64,000 bases of DNA, taken from positions 1 through 64,000 of the forward strand of contig CANJNI010000021.1 in the NCBI GenBank assembly GCA_947475995.1, given 5' to 3'. A model generated the notes under the pieces. It worked only from the letters and a program-made list of their open reading frames with translations. It had not been told where the DNA came from and did no database searches. Shown piece after piece: positions 35,976 through 45,714 of the stretch. The position numbers and the translations under genes were made by a program. This stretch comes from Beijerinckiaceae bacterium (GTDB taxonomy: Bacteria; Pseudomonadota; Alphaproteobacteria; Rhizobiales; Beijerinckiaceae). Each line of letters starts with the position of its first letter. Position 1 is the first letter of the stretch.

Positions 35976-36941
35976 ATGGCCGTCGTTCTCGATACGCTGA
36001 ACAACGATCCCCGCAAGAAAGCCGATGTGCGCCATCCCGAGAAGGCGCACCGGCCCGATCAGGAAATCCTGCGCAAACCGGACTGGATTCGCGTCAAGGC
36101 GCCGGGTTCGCCCCAATGGGCCGCCACCAAGGCCATCGTGAAGGAGCACGGCCTCGTCACTGTGTGCGAGGAGGCCGGCTGCCCCAATCTCGGCGAATGC
36201 TGGGAGAAGAAGCACGCGACCTTCATGATCATGGGCGACACGTGCACGCGGGCCTGCGCCTTCTGCAACGTGAAGACCGGAATGCCCGCGCCGCTCGATC
36301 CGCTTGAGCCGGCGCACATCGCGGATTCCGTCGCCAAGCTCGGCCTTTCGCATGTGGTGATCACGTCGGTGGACCGGGACGATCTCAAGGATGGCGGCGC
36401 AGAGCATTTCGCGCAGGTGATCCGGGCGATCCGGGAGCGCTCGCCCACAACCACCATCGAGATCCTGACGCCGGATTTCTTGCGCAAGCCCGGCGCGCTC
36501 GAAGTCGTGGTCGCCGCGCGGCCCGACGTGTTCAACCACAATCTCGAAACCGTTCCGTCGAACTATCTGACGGTGCGGCCCGGCGCGCGCTATTTTCATT
36601 CCATCCGCCTGTTGCAGCGAGTGAAGGAGCTTGATCCCACCATCTTCACCAAATCCGGCATCATGGTCGGCCTGGGAGAGAAGCGGAACGAAGTGCTGCA
36701 ACTGATGGACGACCTGCGCTCTGCGGACGTCGATTTCCTCACCATCGGCCAGTATCTCCAGCCGACCCGCAAGCATCATCGCGTGGTGAGTTTCGTGACG
36801 CCGGACGAGTTCAAGTCCTACGAGACGATCGCGATGACGAAGGGCTTCCTGCTCGTCTCCGCAACGCCGCTGACGCGTTCGTCGCATCATGCGGGCGAGG
36901 ACTTCGCGAAGTTGCAGGCGGCGCGGCGCGCTCGCGTTTGA
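35976..36941 (+). CDS. lipA: Lipoyl synthase
   Basis: 321 residues. Radical-SAM enzyme that inserts two sulfurs into octanoyl groups on lipoyl domains. Both cluster motifs are present: the auxiliary cluster [13 protein letters not shown] and the radical-SAM CTRACAFC, plus [47 protein letters not shown] and the C-terminal SSHHAGEDF with the essential serine region (RSS). It modifies PdhB and PdhC encoded just upstream, and it depends on Fe-S supply such as the SUF operon in this window. Confidence 0.97.
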   Translation: MAVVLDTLNNDPRKKADVRHPEKAHRPDQEILRKPDWIRVKAPGSPQWAATKAIVKEHGLVTVCEEAGCPNLGECWEKKHATFMIMGDTCTRACAFCNVKTGMPAPLDPLEPAHIADSVAKLGLSHVVITSVDRDDLKDGGAEHFAQVIRAIRERSPTTTIEILTPDFLRKPGALEVVVAARPDVFNHNLETVPSNYLTVRPGARYFHSIRLLQRVKELDPTIFTKSGIMVGLGEKRNEVLQLMDDLRSADVDFLTIGQYLQPTRKHHRVVSFVTPDEFKSYETIAMTKGFLLVSATPLTRSSHHAGEDFAKLQAARRARV

Positions 36942-37030
36942 TTCAGGTTAACGGAAAGTAACGGCCAGCGGCTTGTTCTGCAGGGCCCACAGGAGGCTTA
37001 CATAGTCTTCGCAACGCCATGGAGCCTGCG

Positions 37031-37618
37031 ATGAGCCTTTTGACCACCGCGCCCGCCACGCCCGCCCTCAACCGCCGCGCATTGATGATCGGCGGCGCGG
37101 CCGCAGCCGGGGCCGCCGCAATCGGCGCCTATGGATGGAAGCGCTTCGACTTGCGCTCGCGTCTGCTCAATCCGTTTACGGCGCAAAATTTCCAGCTTGA
37201 GCCAGTCTCGGGCGTCCAGCTCGCCAATGGCGATCAGGCGCCGGGCTTTTCGGCGGGCGACCTGACCGGACACGTCACGGTGCTGAACTTCTGGGCCTCG
37301 TGGTGCCCGCCCTGCATCGGCGAACATCCCCATCTGGTGGCGATGGCGAAGGACAAGCGGCTGCGCATCTTCGGGGCGAACTACAAGGATGATGCGGCTG
37401 CGGCGGCCTGGTTCCTGGCCGAGCGCGGCAACCCCTATCAGGCCGTCGGGGCCGATACGCACGGCTTCGTGTCGCGGGCCTTCGGGGCGCGCGGCGTGCC
37501 GTGGACTTATGTGGTGGACCGGGCAGGGCAGGTGGCGTTCACCCTGCCGGGGCCGATCGACGAGACCAATGTCCGCACGGTCCTGCTTCCGGCCATCGAG
37601 AAAATCCTGGCGGCCTGA
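37031..37618 (+). CDS. Thioredoxin-like thiol-disulfide protein (TlpA/DsbE type)
   Basis: 195 residues. N-terminal twin-Arg-containing membrane anchor (NRRALMIGGAAAAGAAAIGA), then a periplasmic thioredoxin fold with FWASWCPPCIGEHPHL (redox Cys pair), a central FGANYKDDAAAAAWFL insert and the cis-Pro region ARGVPWTYVVD. The pattern fits DsbE/CcmG-type reductants used in cytochrome c maturation, but no ccm genes are nearby, so the exact partner is open. ATG 37031 is chosen over 37019 because GGAG sits six bases before it. Confidence 0.85.
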   Translation: MSLLTTAPATPALNRRALMIGGAAAAGAAAIGAYGWKRFDLRSRLLNPFTAQNFQLEPVSGVQLANGDQAPGFSAGDLTGHVTVLNFWASWCPPCIGEHPHLVAMAKDKRLRIFGANYKDDAAAAAWFLAERGNPYQAVGADTHGFVSRAFGARGVPWTYVVDRAGQVAFTLPGPIDETNVRTVLLPAIEKILAA

Positions 37619-37658
37619 CAGGTTCCGGGCGCTTTCCGGCGTGCTATGAGGACGACAA

Positions 37659-38144
37659 ATGCCGTCCTATCGCACCAGCCGCCGCGTTCAGCACAGCGCC
37701 CGCAACATGTTCGACCTCGTGGCCGACATCGAGCGCTATCCCGAATTCCTGCCGCTCTGCACCGGGCTGCGGGTGCGTCGCCGTTCAACCGATGCGCGGG
37801 GGCGTCCGGTTCTGCTTGCGGACATGTCGGTCGGCTACAAGGCGATCCGCGAAACGTTCGGAAGCCGTGTGACGCTCGACGCCGAGAAGCTGGAAATTCT
37901 CGTCGAATATGTGGACGGGCCCTTCAGCCATTTGCAGAACAAATGGAATTTCATCGACCTGCCTGACGGAAAAGGCCGGGTCGATTTCTTCATCGACTAC
38001 GAATTTCGCAGCCGCATGCTGGGCCTCTTGATGGGCGGCATGTTCGATGCCGCTTTCCGGCGTTTCGCCGAAGCGTTCGAGAAGCGGGCGGATGAAGTTT
38101 ACGGGCGCGGGAAGTCCGCGCCGCCAACCGGATCGGTCGCATGA
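37659..38144 (+). CDS. COQ10/RatA-family START-like protein
   Basis: 161 residues. Polyketide-cyclase/START-type fold with the family blocks MFDLVADIERYPEFLPLC, VGYKAIRETFGSRVTLD, GPFSHLQNKWNFIDLPDG and IDYEFRSRMLGLLMGG. Homologues are Coq10 (binds ubiquinone and aids respiration) and RatA; in alphaproteobacteria the COQ10 role is favoured. The gene next to lipA in this position is a conserved arrangement, here separated by the TlpA-like gene. Its stop overlaps the next start as ATGA. Confidence 0.85.
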   Translation: MPSYRTSRRVQHSARNMFDLVADIERYPEFLPLCTGLRVRRRSTDARGRPVLLADMSVGYKAIRETFGSRVTLDAEKLEILVEYVDGPFSHLQNKWNFIDLPDGKGRVDFFIDYEFRSRMLGLLMGGMFDAAFRRFAEAFEKRADEVYGRGKSAPPTGSVA

Positions 38145-39220
38145 AAGCCTTGCGTTCAATAGTTCTGGCCTCCCTTCTGGCGGTCGGGTTTGCGTGCCCC
38201 GTGGCGGCGCAGCCCTCGGTCGCCGGCAAGCCGATCACGATCATCATTGGTTTCGGGCCGGAAGGCGGCGATGACGCGGGTCTGGCCGGAACCGCGATGG
38301 GGGCGTCGCGCGAAAGGCTGAGGCCGCAGCCGACCTATGACCGGACGGGAACGTTGATCGCCCGGCATCTCGGGCGCTTTTTGCCCGGAAATCCGGCCGT
38401 TTCGACCCGTTCTTTGCCGGGCGCCGCAAGCCTCGCGGCCGTGCGGTTTCTGGAAAGCTCGGCGCCGCGCGACGGAACGGTGCTGGGCATCGTGGGGCCA
38501 GCGCTCGCCAGATTGCCGGTGTCGCCTGTCCCAACTTTTAAGACCGATCCGTCGACCTTCGGGTGGATCGGCGCGCGGATGCGCGAAATCTATGTCTGCG
38601 TCGCCCGCAAGGAGATCGAGGCCGAACGTCTGGCCGATCTTCACGGCCGGGAGATTTTCTTTGGCGCGTCCGAACCGCGTTCGAGGCCCTTTATTCATGC
38701 AGCCGGATTGAACCTCGTCCTCGGCGGCAAGATGAAGATCGTGCCGGGCTATGCGGATGTGGAGGAAATTCTCAACGCCACCCTGCGGGGTGAAACCGAC
38801 GGCATGTGCGGCGTCTCGCTTTCCGTGCTGCGGGCGCGGTATGAGTCGCGGCTTGCGGCGGGCGATCTGAAACCGCTGGCGCAATATGGCGCGTCCAAGG
38901 ACCCTCGACTGGCCTGGCTCCCGGTGATCAGCGAGACGGCCCGGGGCGACGACAGTCGCGTTTTCCAACTGCTCGACGATGAAGGGCTTTACGCCTGGCC
39001 GCTGGTGACGCCGCCCGGCGTCCCTGCACAACGTCTTGCCGAATTGCGCGCGGCCTTCATGGCGATGGGGGCCGACCCGGAGGCGCTGGCGGAGGCGAGC
39101 CGCCTGCAACTGGATCTTGATCCCGTTCCGGGCGAGGAGGTTGATGCGGCTGTGCGGCGGCTGGCGCAGGCATCGCCGGCGACCCTCAAGGGGATGCGGG
39201 CCTTGTCGGGATTCGACTGA
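38141..39220 (+). CDS. TctC/Bug-type extracytoplasmic solute receptor
   Basis: 359 residues. Signal peptide MKALRSIVLASLLAVGFACP, then VAAQPS. The mature protein has the tripartite-tricarboxylate receptor layout: PITIIIGFGPEGG, GRFLPGNPAVSTRSLPGAAS, GTVLGIVGPALARLP, FGWIGARMREI, VPGYADVEEILNATLRGETD. No TctA/TctB membrane genes are near, which is common for Bug proteins. The start overlaps the COQ10-like stop by 4 bp, so it is read from the same transcript although unrelated in function. A hairpin terminator follows. Confidence 0.8.
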   Translation: MKALRSIVLASLLAVGFACPVAAQPSVAGKPITIIIGFGPEGGDDAGLAGTAMGASRERLRPQPTYDRTGTLIARHLGRFLPGNPAVSTRSLPGAASLAAVRFLESSAPRDGTVLGIVGPALARLPVSPVPTFKTDPSTFGWIGARMREIYVCVARKEIEAERLADLHGREIFFGASEPRSRPFIHAAGLNLVLGGKMKIVPGYADVEEILNATLRGETDGMCGVSLSVLRARYESRLAAGDLKPLAQYGASKDPRLAWLPVISETARGDDSRVFQLLDDEGLYAWPLVTPPGVPAQRLAELRAAFMAMGADPEALAEASRLQLDLDPVPGEEVDAAVRRLAQASPATLKGMRALSGFD

Positions 39221-39229
39221 AACAGGAAC

Positions 39230-39247
39230 GGCGGGCCGAAGCCCGCC
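39230..39247. terminator. Hairpin between convergent genes
   Basis: GGCGGGC (39230-39236), loop cgaa, GCCCGCC (39241-39247): a perfect 7-bp GC stem between the stops of the Bug-type gene and the minus-strand binding-protein gene. No long T run on either side, so termination may be weak or factor-assisted. Confidence 0.5.
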
Positions 39248-39272
39248 GCCCGAAACAGCTTCAGCTCAAGCC

Positions 39273-40304
39273 TTACTTGAAAATCTCGTTGAACACCTTC
39301 TCCCACTTGGGGAGTTCCTCGTCGAGTTTTTCCGGCGTGTAGAACTTGCCGATGAAGTTCTTGCCGTCGGGCACGAGAGTCGGGTCCAGCGCCGCCACTT
39401 TGGGATTGGCCGGGATATAGCCGCTGTCGCGATAGATTGCCTGACCTTCGGGCGACACGAGGAAGTCCGCCAGCAGCTTGGCGGCGTTCGGATGCGGAGC
39501 CTTGGCGGAGACGGAGATATTGCCCGAGTTCACCTGCGCCGGATTGATCGGCAGCCACTTCACAGGCGCGCCCTGCTTGGCGCTGATCCAGGCGTGGTGA
39601 TTGCTGATCTGGACCGCAATCGAATATTCACCAGCGATCACCTGATCGAGAACCTGACGGCTGGCGACCGGGATGTTGACCACATTCTGCTTCGACAGCT
39701 TGCGCAGATAATCGAGGCCCTTTTCCTGCCCGTAGGTGTCGAGCACCGATCCCACGAAGCCAGCGCCGGAGGTCGATGAATTGCTCATGCTCCAGGCGAT
39801 CTTGCCCTTCCATTTGGGGTCCAGCAGATCTTCCCAGCTCTTGGGTTCCTGACCGGCGGGGACGAGATTCGTGTTCACCGCCGGAACCGAGATCGCCAGA
39901 TAGGTGGCGATCCAGTAACCTTCCGGATCGACGCGCTCGGGCGGATAGTTCTTGGCCTCGTCCGGCGTCCATTGCAGGACGACGCCCGGCTCGCGCCGCA
40001 ATGTCGCAACGGTGGAAAGGCCATCGAACACATCGCATTCGACGCGGCCCGCCTTCAGCTCGTTCAGTACGCGCAGCACGACGTCGCCGGTGTTGCCTCG
40101 AACATAATTGATCTTCACGCCATACTTGGCTTCGAATGCCTTCTGCACCGGGACGACGAGCTGATTGACGATCTGCGTCGTGTACCAGGTGACCTGACCT
40201 TCCTTCTTGGCCGCCGCGATGAGCTCGGGCGTGGCGGCCTGCGCGGAGGCGGCGACGCAAAGTGTGAGCGCGCTCGCGCCGATCAGGTGACGAAACTTCG
40301 ACAT
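39273..40304 (-). CDS. ABC transporter substrate-binding protein, family 1 (Fe3+/AfuA-type)
   Basis: 343 residues. Signal peptide MSKFRHLIGASALTLCVAAS, then AQAATPEL. The core KEGQVTWYTTQIVNQLVVPV, FEAKYGVKINYVRGNTGDV, KGKIAWSMSNSSTSGAGFV and PHPNAAKLLADFLVSPEGQ matches periplasmic binding proteins of the AfuA/FbpA-like and related families. The ligand might be ferric iron or a small organic anion. The tyrosine pair that binds iron in true FbpA proteins is not evident, so iron is doubtful. No permease or ATPase gene follows. A short palindrome GCCAA-gt-TTGGC lies 18 bp before the start (40322-40333). Confidence 0.82.
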   Translation of the reverse strand: MSKFRHLIGASALTLCVAASAQAATPELIAAAKKEGQVTWYTTQIVNQLVVPVQKAFEAKYGVKINYVRGNTGDVVLRVLNELKAGRVECDVFDGLSTVATLRREPGVVLQWTPDEAKNYPPERVDPEGYWIATYLAISVPAVNTNLVPAGQEPKSWEDLLDPKWKGKIAWSMSNSSTSGAGFVGSVLDTYGQEKGLDYLRKLSKQNVVNIPVASRQVLDQVIAGEYSIAVQISNHHAWISAKQGAPVKWLPINPAQVNSGNISVSAKAPHPNAAKLLADFLVSPEGQAIYRDSGYIPANPKVAALDPTLVPDGKNFIGKFYTPEKLDEELPKWEKVFNEIFK

Positions 40305-40488
40305 GGGTTCCCTCCGTTATTGCCAAGTTTGGCTGTTTGTATTGGAGTTTAGGGAAGTTGTCCTCATCGCGCCAGTACCCTTCGGACGCAAATTCCACCG
40401 CGCCGTTAAGGTTAGAATCGCGAAATTCACACCTCGCTAACCATGCAGGCTAGGCTGTGAAGCTGCGCATTCCGCGCGTGGAATTGCC

Positions 40489-41661
40489 GTGTCGAACGCC
40501 GCGCCCCTTTTGGCGAAATTCGAGATTGCTGGCCGGCGGTCGGCCGTCGCGGGCTCGCGCGCCTATGACGTGAGAATTGTCCGCGATGCGGCGAGCGCGG
40601 ACCTCTGGGCGATCTGGGCGGAACTGGAACGGCAGGGCGACTGCACGGTTTTTCAGTCCCGCCAATTCCTGCGGCCATTGCTGCAAATCGTCGGGTCCAA
40701 AAGAAACGCCGAACTGCATCTCTGCGTCGTGTTCGACGCGATCGGTCCGCTGCTGGGGCTGCCCTTCGTGGTGAGACGCAGCCGCACCGCATCGCTGATC
40801 GAAATCGCTGATTTCGGATTGAGCGACTATTGCGCGCCTGTCATGGCGAGACGCTTCGATCCTTGCGATGCAGCCGCGTGGGCCGCCATCTGGGCGACGC
40901 TCGCCGGGCAGCTTCCGAAAGCGGACGGAATTTCGCTCGAAAAGATGCCGGCGCTGGTGGCGGGGCGGATGAACCCGTTTCTGCATCTCACTGGCGTGCG
41001 TCCGATGCTGCGCGAGACGCGGCAGGTGGCGGTCGATCCCGTCTGGCTGTCGACGTCCGTCGCGAAGGAAGCGTTTGCGAAACGCCGCAAGCTGGAACGG
41101 GCAGGGGGATCACGCTTCGTGATCGTGGACGATCCTGCCCTGATCGACCATCATCTCGATCTGATGCGAGCATTGCGGCGGCGACGCTTCGAGGCGCAGG
41201 GCATTCAGGACAGTCTGGATGAGACGGGCGCGTTCGAGTTCTACCGGACCTTGCTGCATGAGGGATGCGCGGACGGCGGCGCGGTGCTGGGTGTGGTGAC
41301 GTTTGACGGGCAGCCAATCGCAATGTCTGCGGCGCTGGTCCATCGTGGACGCTTCAACGGCGTCCTGACCGCCATGGATGAAAAGCGCGCATCCTTTTCT
41401 CCCGGGCTCGTCAGCATGGTGGGACTGTTCGAATGGTGCCTGAAGCAAGGCGTCAGCGTTTTCGACATGGGCTTCGGCGACCAGCACTACAAGTCGCGTT
41501 TCGGCGGCGAACGCTCCATGCTGCATGAATGGTCACAGGCGCGCAGCCTCAGGGGCGCTGTGTGGAAACTGGAGCGTGACGCGCGCTCCGCCGCCCGGCG
41601 GGCGCTCCGCCGCTATCCTGCCCTGGAGAGATTGCGCGGACGCGGCGGGAAGTCAGGCTGA
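40489..41661 (+). CDS. CelD/BcsL-family acetyltransferase (GNAT, BioF2-like)
   Basis: 390 residues. Layout of the CelD-like double-GNAT proteins: an N-terminal part with WAIWAELERQGDCTVFQSRQ, FLRPLL and LPFVVRRSRTASLIEI, and a C-terminal acyltransferase core LRRRRFEAQGIQDSLDETGA, FEFYRTLLHEG, GVVTFDGQPIAMSAALVH, SPGLVSMVGLFEWCLKQGVS, VFDMGFGDQHYKSRFGG. Related proteins act in cellulose or exopolysaccharide synthesis. The start is GTG 40489. The 184-bp divergent gap upstream is AT-richer and should hold both promoters. It converges on the pncC gene with a 9-bp overlap. Confidence 0.78.
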   Translation: MSNAAPLLAKFEIAGRRSAVAGSRAYDVRIVRDAASADLWAIWAELERQGDCTVFQSRQFLRPLLQIVGSKRNAELHLCVVFDAIGPLLGLPFVVRRSRTASLIEIADFGLSDYCAPVMARRFDPCDAAAWAAIWATLAGQLPKADGISLEKMPALVAGRMNPFLHLTGVRPMLRETRQVAVDPVWLSTSVAKEAFAKRRKLERAGGSRFVIVDDPALIDHHLDLMRALRRRRFEAQGIQDSLDETGAFEFYRTLLHEGCADGGAVLGVVTFDGQPIAMSAALVHRGRFNGVLTAMDEKRASFSPGLVSMVGLFEWCLKQGVSVFDMGFGDQHYKSRFGGERSMLHEWSQARSLRGAVWKLERDARSAARRALRRYPALERLRGRGGKSG

Positions 41662-42156
41662 CGCGACGGCTTCTTCCAGAAGCGTCAGCGCGAAGGCCAC
41701 CGACGCCTCGCGAATGCCGCGCCTGCCCAGATCGCCGAACCTCTTCTCGACGGCTTTGACGCCTTGCGGACTGGCGCAGGCGAAATGCACCAGGCCCACC
41801 GGTTTTTCTTCAGAACCGCCGCCCGGCCCGGCAATACCGGTGATGGCGACCGAGATCGTTGCACGAGAATGCGTGAGCGCGCCCGCCGCCATGGCCCGCG
41901 CAACCGGGTCGCTGACCGCGCCGAACCGGTCGAGCAATTCGGACCCGACGCCCAGCATCTGCTGCTTCGCCTCGTTCGAATAGGTGACGAAGCCGCGATC
42001 CACCACAGCCGAAGAGCCTGGTATTTCGGTCAACAGCGCCGCCACGAGTCCGCCCGTGCAGGACTCGGCAGTGGAGATGATGACACCGGCAGCGCTCGCG
42101 CGGCGGATGAGCAGGGTGGCGCGGGCTTCGAGATCGTCGGGGAAGAAGCCGCCCAT
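41653..42156 (-). CDS. CinA C-terminal-domain protein, nicotinamide-nucleotide amidase
   Basis: 167 residues. Stand-alone CinA C-terminal domain (PncC type), which deamidates nicotinamide mononucleotide in pyridine nucleotide recycling. Marks: ISTAESCTGGLVAALLTEIPG (catalytic Ser region), VDRGFVTYSNEAKQQMLGV, ISVAITGIAGPGGGSEEKPV, GLVHFA. The N-terminal MoCF domain of full CinA is absent, as in other single-domain PncC proteins. The start at 42156 lies 1 bp after the ispDF stop, so it is in an operon with ispDF. Confidence 0.92.
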   Translation of the reverse strand: MGGFFPDDLEARATLLIRRASAAGVIISTAESCTGGLVAALLTEIPGSSAVVDRGFVTYSNEAKQQMLGVGSELLDRFGAVSDPVARAMAAGALTHSRATISVAITGIAGPGGGSEEKPVGLVHFACASPQGVKAVEKRFGDLGRRGIREASVAFALTLLEEAVASA

Positions 42157-42157
42157 G

Positions 42158-43360
42158 TCATTCTCCCATCGGCAGGCGCACCGTGGCGGTCGCCATGGCG
42201 GCGATGCCTTCACGGCGACCGGTAAAGCCGAGCTTTTCGGTCGTCGTGGCCTTTACGGAAACCCGGTCTAGCGACAGTCCGGCGATATCCGCGATGCGGG
42301 CGCGAATGGCGTCCCGGTGGGGGCCGACCTTGGGGGCCTCGCAGACAATGGAGAGGTCCAGATGGGCGATCAGGCCGTCGCGGGCTGAAACCCGCCGCAC
42401 GGCCTCCTTGAGGAATATGTCCGACGAGGCGCCCCGCCATTGCGGGTCTGACGGGGGGAAATGCGCGCCGATGTCACCGTCCGAAATCGCCCCGAGGACG
42501 GCGTCAGTCAGCGCATGCAGGGCCACGTCGGCGTCAGAATGCCCGACGAGACCCTGAGTATGGGGAACAGCCACGCCGCCCAGCCAGACATGGTCGCCCG
42601 GCCCGAATGAGTGGACGTCGAACCCCTGACCGACCCGGATGTCCGGCCGGTCGCGATGCAGCCGGGCTTCGGCGCGGGCGAAATCCTCGGGGTGGGTGAG
42701 TTTCATGTTGGCCGGATCTCCATCGAACACATGGACCTTGTGGCCCGCCCATTCGGCGACGGCGGCATCGTCGCTGAAATCGCTCAGTCCGGCGGCGGCC
42801 GCTCGCCGATGCGCATCGAGGATGAGATCCAGCCTGAAAGCTTGCGGCGTCTGGACCGTGCGGAGCTTATCGCGGGCGGGGGTCGCCACAACCGTGCCGG
42901 CAGCGTCCACCTGCTTCACCGTGTCGGTCACGGCGCATCCGGGGATGGCGGCGGCGTGAAGGACTGCGCTTTCTACGGCTCTTAAAGTTAATTCTGAAGT
43001 TAAGAAAGGTCGCGCAACATCATGTATTAAAACATACTTTGCATCTTTGCAAAGGGTTGCAACCTGCGCAATTCCCGCGAGGCAGCTGGCCTGACGGGTT
43101 GCCCCGCCTGCAACCCACGGCAGCATATGCGGGGTTTCCGATCCAAGCTCCGTCAGGGACTCCGACAGGAGTCCGGCATCGTCCGGATGGATCACAAGCT
43201 GCACCGGGCTGCCGGGCAGCGCGGACTGGACAGCCCGCAAGGTCCGGGCGATCACGCTTTGGCCGCCGATCCGCCGGAACTGCTTGGGGAGGTCGCCGCC
43301 GGCCCGATGGCCGCGCCCGGCCGCCACCAGAACGACTGCGATTTGGGCTGGATTGATCAT
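42158..43360 (-). CDS. ispDF: Bifunctional IspD/IspF, MEP isoprenoid pathway
   Basis: 400 residues. IspD half (about 1-230): [58 protein letters not shown]. IspF half (about 238-400): [78 protein letters not shown]. The two enzymes make CDP-methylerythritol and then cyclise it after IspE. The fused form is common in alphaproteobacteria. ATG 43360 with GGAG five bases upstream is preferred to an earlier in-frame ATG. dusB is divergent, 98 bp away. Confidence 0.97.
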   Translation of the reverse strand: MINPAQIAVVLVAAGRGHRAGGDLPKQFRRIGGQSVIARTLRAVQSALPGSPVQLVIHPDDAGLLSESLTELGSETPHMLPWVAGGATRQASCLAGIAQVATLCKDAKYVLIHDVARPFLTSELTLRAVESAVLHAAAIPGCAVTDTVKQVDAAGTVVATPARDKLRTVQTPQAFRLDLILDAHRRAAAAGLSDFSDDAAVAEWAGHKVHVFDGDPANMKLTHPEDFARAEARLHRDRPDIRVGQGFDVHSFGPGDHVWLGGVAVPHTQGLVGHSDADVALHALTDAVLGAISDGDIGAHFPPSDPQWRGASSDIFLKEAVRRVSARDGLIAHLDLSIVCEAPKVGPHRDAIRARIADIAGLSLDRVSVKATTTEKLGFTGRREGIAAMATATVRLPMGE

Positions 43361-43458
43361 GACGGCTCCACGAATGCCGGGACGATTGGCGTCTTTTTTC
43401 CCACTCGTCAAACTGGGCCGGACTTTGCGCGCTGCACAAAACTGAGTATGATGTAAGC

Positions 43459-44478
43459 ATGATCGCGGATGATCAAAAATTAGGCAATCGCCCCCCCTTG
43501 CAGATCGGAAGCATTCCGTTGCCGGGTCGCGCCTTCCTCGCCCCCATGTCGGGAATTACCGATGTGGGGATGCGGCGCATTGCGGCGCGGTTCGGGGCGG
43601 GGCTGGTCATTTCCGAGATGGTCGCTTCCGACAGTTATGTAAAAGGCGAGGCCGAGGCCAGTCTGCGGGCCGAGGGGGCGGGGATCGACGTCCATGTCGT
43701 CCAGTTGGCCGGACGCGATCCGCGCTGGATGGCCGAGGCCGCCCGTCTGGCAGAAGCCAATGGGGCGGCCGTCATCGACATCAACATGGGTTGCCCGGCC
43801 AAGCGTGTGACGGGCGGCTATGCGGGTTCGGCTCTGATGCGCGACCTCGATCTGGCGCTGGCGCTGATCGAGGCGACAGTGGCGGCTGTGAAAATTCCCG
43901 TCACGCTGAAAACCCGGCTGGGCTGGAATGACGAGAGCCTGAACGCGCCGGAACTTGCGAAGCGGGCCGAAGAGGCGGGCGTACAGCTCATCACCATCCA
44001 CGGCCGGACGCGGTGCCAGTTCTACAAGGGCAGCGCCGACTGGCGGGCGATCCGCCGGATCAGGCAGGTCGTGTCCGTACCTCTGGTGGCGAACGGCGAT
44101 TGCGGCAGCGCTGAAGATGCGCGCGAGATGCTGCGCCAGTCCGGCGCCGACGCCGTGATGATCGGCCGGGCGGCCGTCGGGCGGCCCTGGCTGGTGGGCG
44201 AAGTGGCCAGAGCGCTGGACGATGCGCCCCTGACGGGCGCATCCGCATCCGTCATGCGCGAGGCGGCGCTGGAACATTACGAGTCCTTGCTGGAACAGTT
44301 TGGTCCGCGCGCAGGCGTGCGTCATGCGCGCAAGCATCTGGCCGCCTATGCGGATCATTGCGGCTGGGACGCCGCGCGCGGCGAGCGGCTGGAATTGTTG
44401 ACGACAGAGGAGGCGCATCGCGCTTCGCGGCTCCTGTCGGCCATGTTTGACGAGTTCGAGTGCCGGCAGGCGGCTTGA
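43459..44478 (+). CDS. dusB: tRNA-dihydrouridine synthase B
   Basis: 339 residues. FMN-dependent enzyme that reduces specific uridines in tRNA. Marks: [53 protein letters not shown] (catalytic Cys), [49 protein letters not shown]. dusB directly before ntrBC is a conserved proteobacterial arrangement; the genes are 27 bp apart and probably share a promoter in the 98-bp gap to ispDF. Confidence 0.95.
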   Translation: MIADDQKLGNRPPLQIGSIPLPGRAFLAPMSGITDVGMRRIAARFGAGLVISEMVASDSYVKGEAEASLRAEGAGIDVHVVQLAGRDPRWMAEAARLAEANGAAVIDINMGCPAKRVTGGYAGSALMRDLDLALALIEATVAAVKIPVTLKTRLGWNDESLNAPELAKRAEEAGVQLITIHGRTRCQFYKGSADWRAIRRIRQVVSVPLVANGDCGSAEDAREMLRQSGADAVMIGRAAVGRPWLVGEVARALDDAPLTGASASVMREAALEHYESLLEQFGPRAGVRHARKHLAAYADHCGWDAARGERLELLTTEEAHRASRLLSAMFDEFECRQAA

Positions 44479-44505
44479 GCCTAACGGTTGAGTAAGAGGC
44501 GATCC

Positions 44506-45648
44506 ATGAACGTGAAGGCGCTTCGGAAGATGTCGGACGGCTTCGATTCCGCCGCAACGGCAACCCAGATTCTCAATGCCCTGCCGCATCCGATCCTGAC
44601 ACTGGGGCCGGACGGCCATGTGGTCGATGCGAATGCGGCCTGCGAAGCCTTCTTCGAGATCAGCTTGCCGTTGCTCAAGCGTCAGAAGCTCTCGGACATT
44701 CTCCCCTTCGGCTCGCCGCTCCTGTCGCTCGTTGCGCAGGTGCTGGAGCGCGGCGCGGCGGTGAACGAGTACAGGGTCGATATCGGCACGCACCGCACCG
44801 GCGGGGACCGCGTGGTGGACATCAATGTCGCCCCGCTGAATTCTGATGCACGAAATTTAATCATAATGCTGCAAGAACGAACAATTGCCGACAAAATGGA
44901 TAGGCAATTGACGCACAGAGGAGCAGCCCGCTCGGTGACCGCTCTGGCGTCCATGCTGGCGCATGAGATCAAGAATCCGCTCTCGGGCATCCGCGGCGCC
45001 GCGCAGCTTCTTGAAGGCGGCCTGGGGGATGACGATCGCGCGCTGACCCGGCTCATCTGCGACGAGACAGACCGGATCGTGAAGCTCGTCGACCGTATGG
45101 AAGCCTTCTCGGACGAGCGACCGATCGAACGCGAAAGCGTCAATATTCACAAGGTTCTGGACCATGTGAAGCGCATCGCGCAGGCGGGATTTGCCCGTCA
45201 CATCCGCTTCTTCGAGAATTACGACCCGTCGCTGCCGCCGGTCTCAGGAAATCGCGATCAGCTGATCCAGGTGTTCCTCAACCTAGTGAAGAATGCCGCC
45301 GAGGCGATCGGCGAGGACGCGATCGACGGGGAGATCGAATTGACGACCGCATTCCGCCCCGGCGTGCGCATCCGGACCGCCGGATCGCGGGAACCGACGC
45401 GCCTGCCGCTGGAGTTCTGCGTCCGCGACAACGGCCCCGGAGTATCACCGGAATTGATGGAGCACCTCTTCGATCCCTTCGTCACCAACAAGTCGAGCGG
45501 AACTGGCCTTGGTCTTGCACTGGTAGCAAAGATCATCGGAGATCACGGGGGTATCGTCGAGTGTGAATCCCATGCCCGGCGCACGACCTTCCGGGTGCTC
45601 CTGCCGATGTTCGCGGCGACCGACGGCCGTTCGGGCGAAGGTCGGTAA
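44506..45648 (+). CDS. ntrB: NtrB (GlnL), nitrogen-regulation sensor kinase
   Basis: 380 residues, cytoplasmic. PAS domain about 20-130 ([20 protein letters not shown]), dimerisation/phosphoacceptor block [20 protein letters not shown] with His153, and the ATPase core: N box [15 protein letters not shown]1 [22 protein letters not shown]2 [20 protein letters not shown]. It phosphorylates or dephosphorylates NtrC in response to PII and nitrogen status. ATG 44506 has GAGG at 44496-44499. An AT-rich stretch (44855-44870) lies inside the PAS-kinase linker. ntrC follows after 66 bp. Confidence 0.96.
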   Translation: MNVKALRKMSDGFDSAATATQILNALPHPILTLGPDGHVVDANAACEAFFEISLPLLKRQKLSDILPFGSPLLSLVAQVLERGAAVNEYRVDIGTHRTGGDRVVDINVAPLNSDARNLIIMLQERTIADKMDRQLTHRGAARSVTALASMLAHEIKNPLSGIRGAAQLLEGGLGDDDRALTRLICDETDRIVKLVDRMEAFSDERPIERESVNIHKVLDHVKRIAQAGFARHIRFFENYDPSLPPVSGNRDQLIQVFLNLVKNAAEAIGEDAIDGEIELTTAFRPGVRIRTAGSREPTRLPLEFCVRDNGPGVSPELMEHLFDPFVTNKSSGTGLGLALVAKIIGDHGGIVECESHARRTTFRVLLPMFAATDGRSGEGR

Positions 45649-45714
45649 CATCTGAATTCGAACGGCATTCTCTTCGGGGCGAGCCGCTCGGACCCTCTGA
45701 GGAGAGTTCCATAC

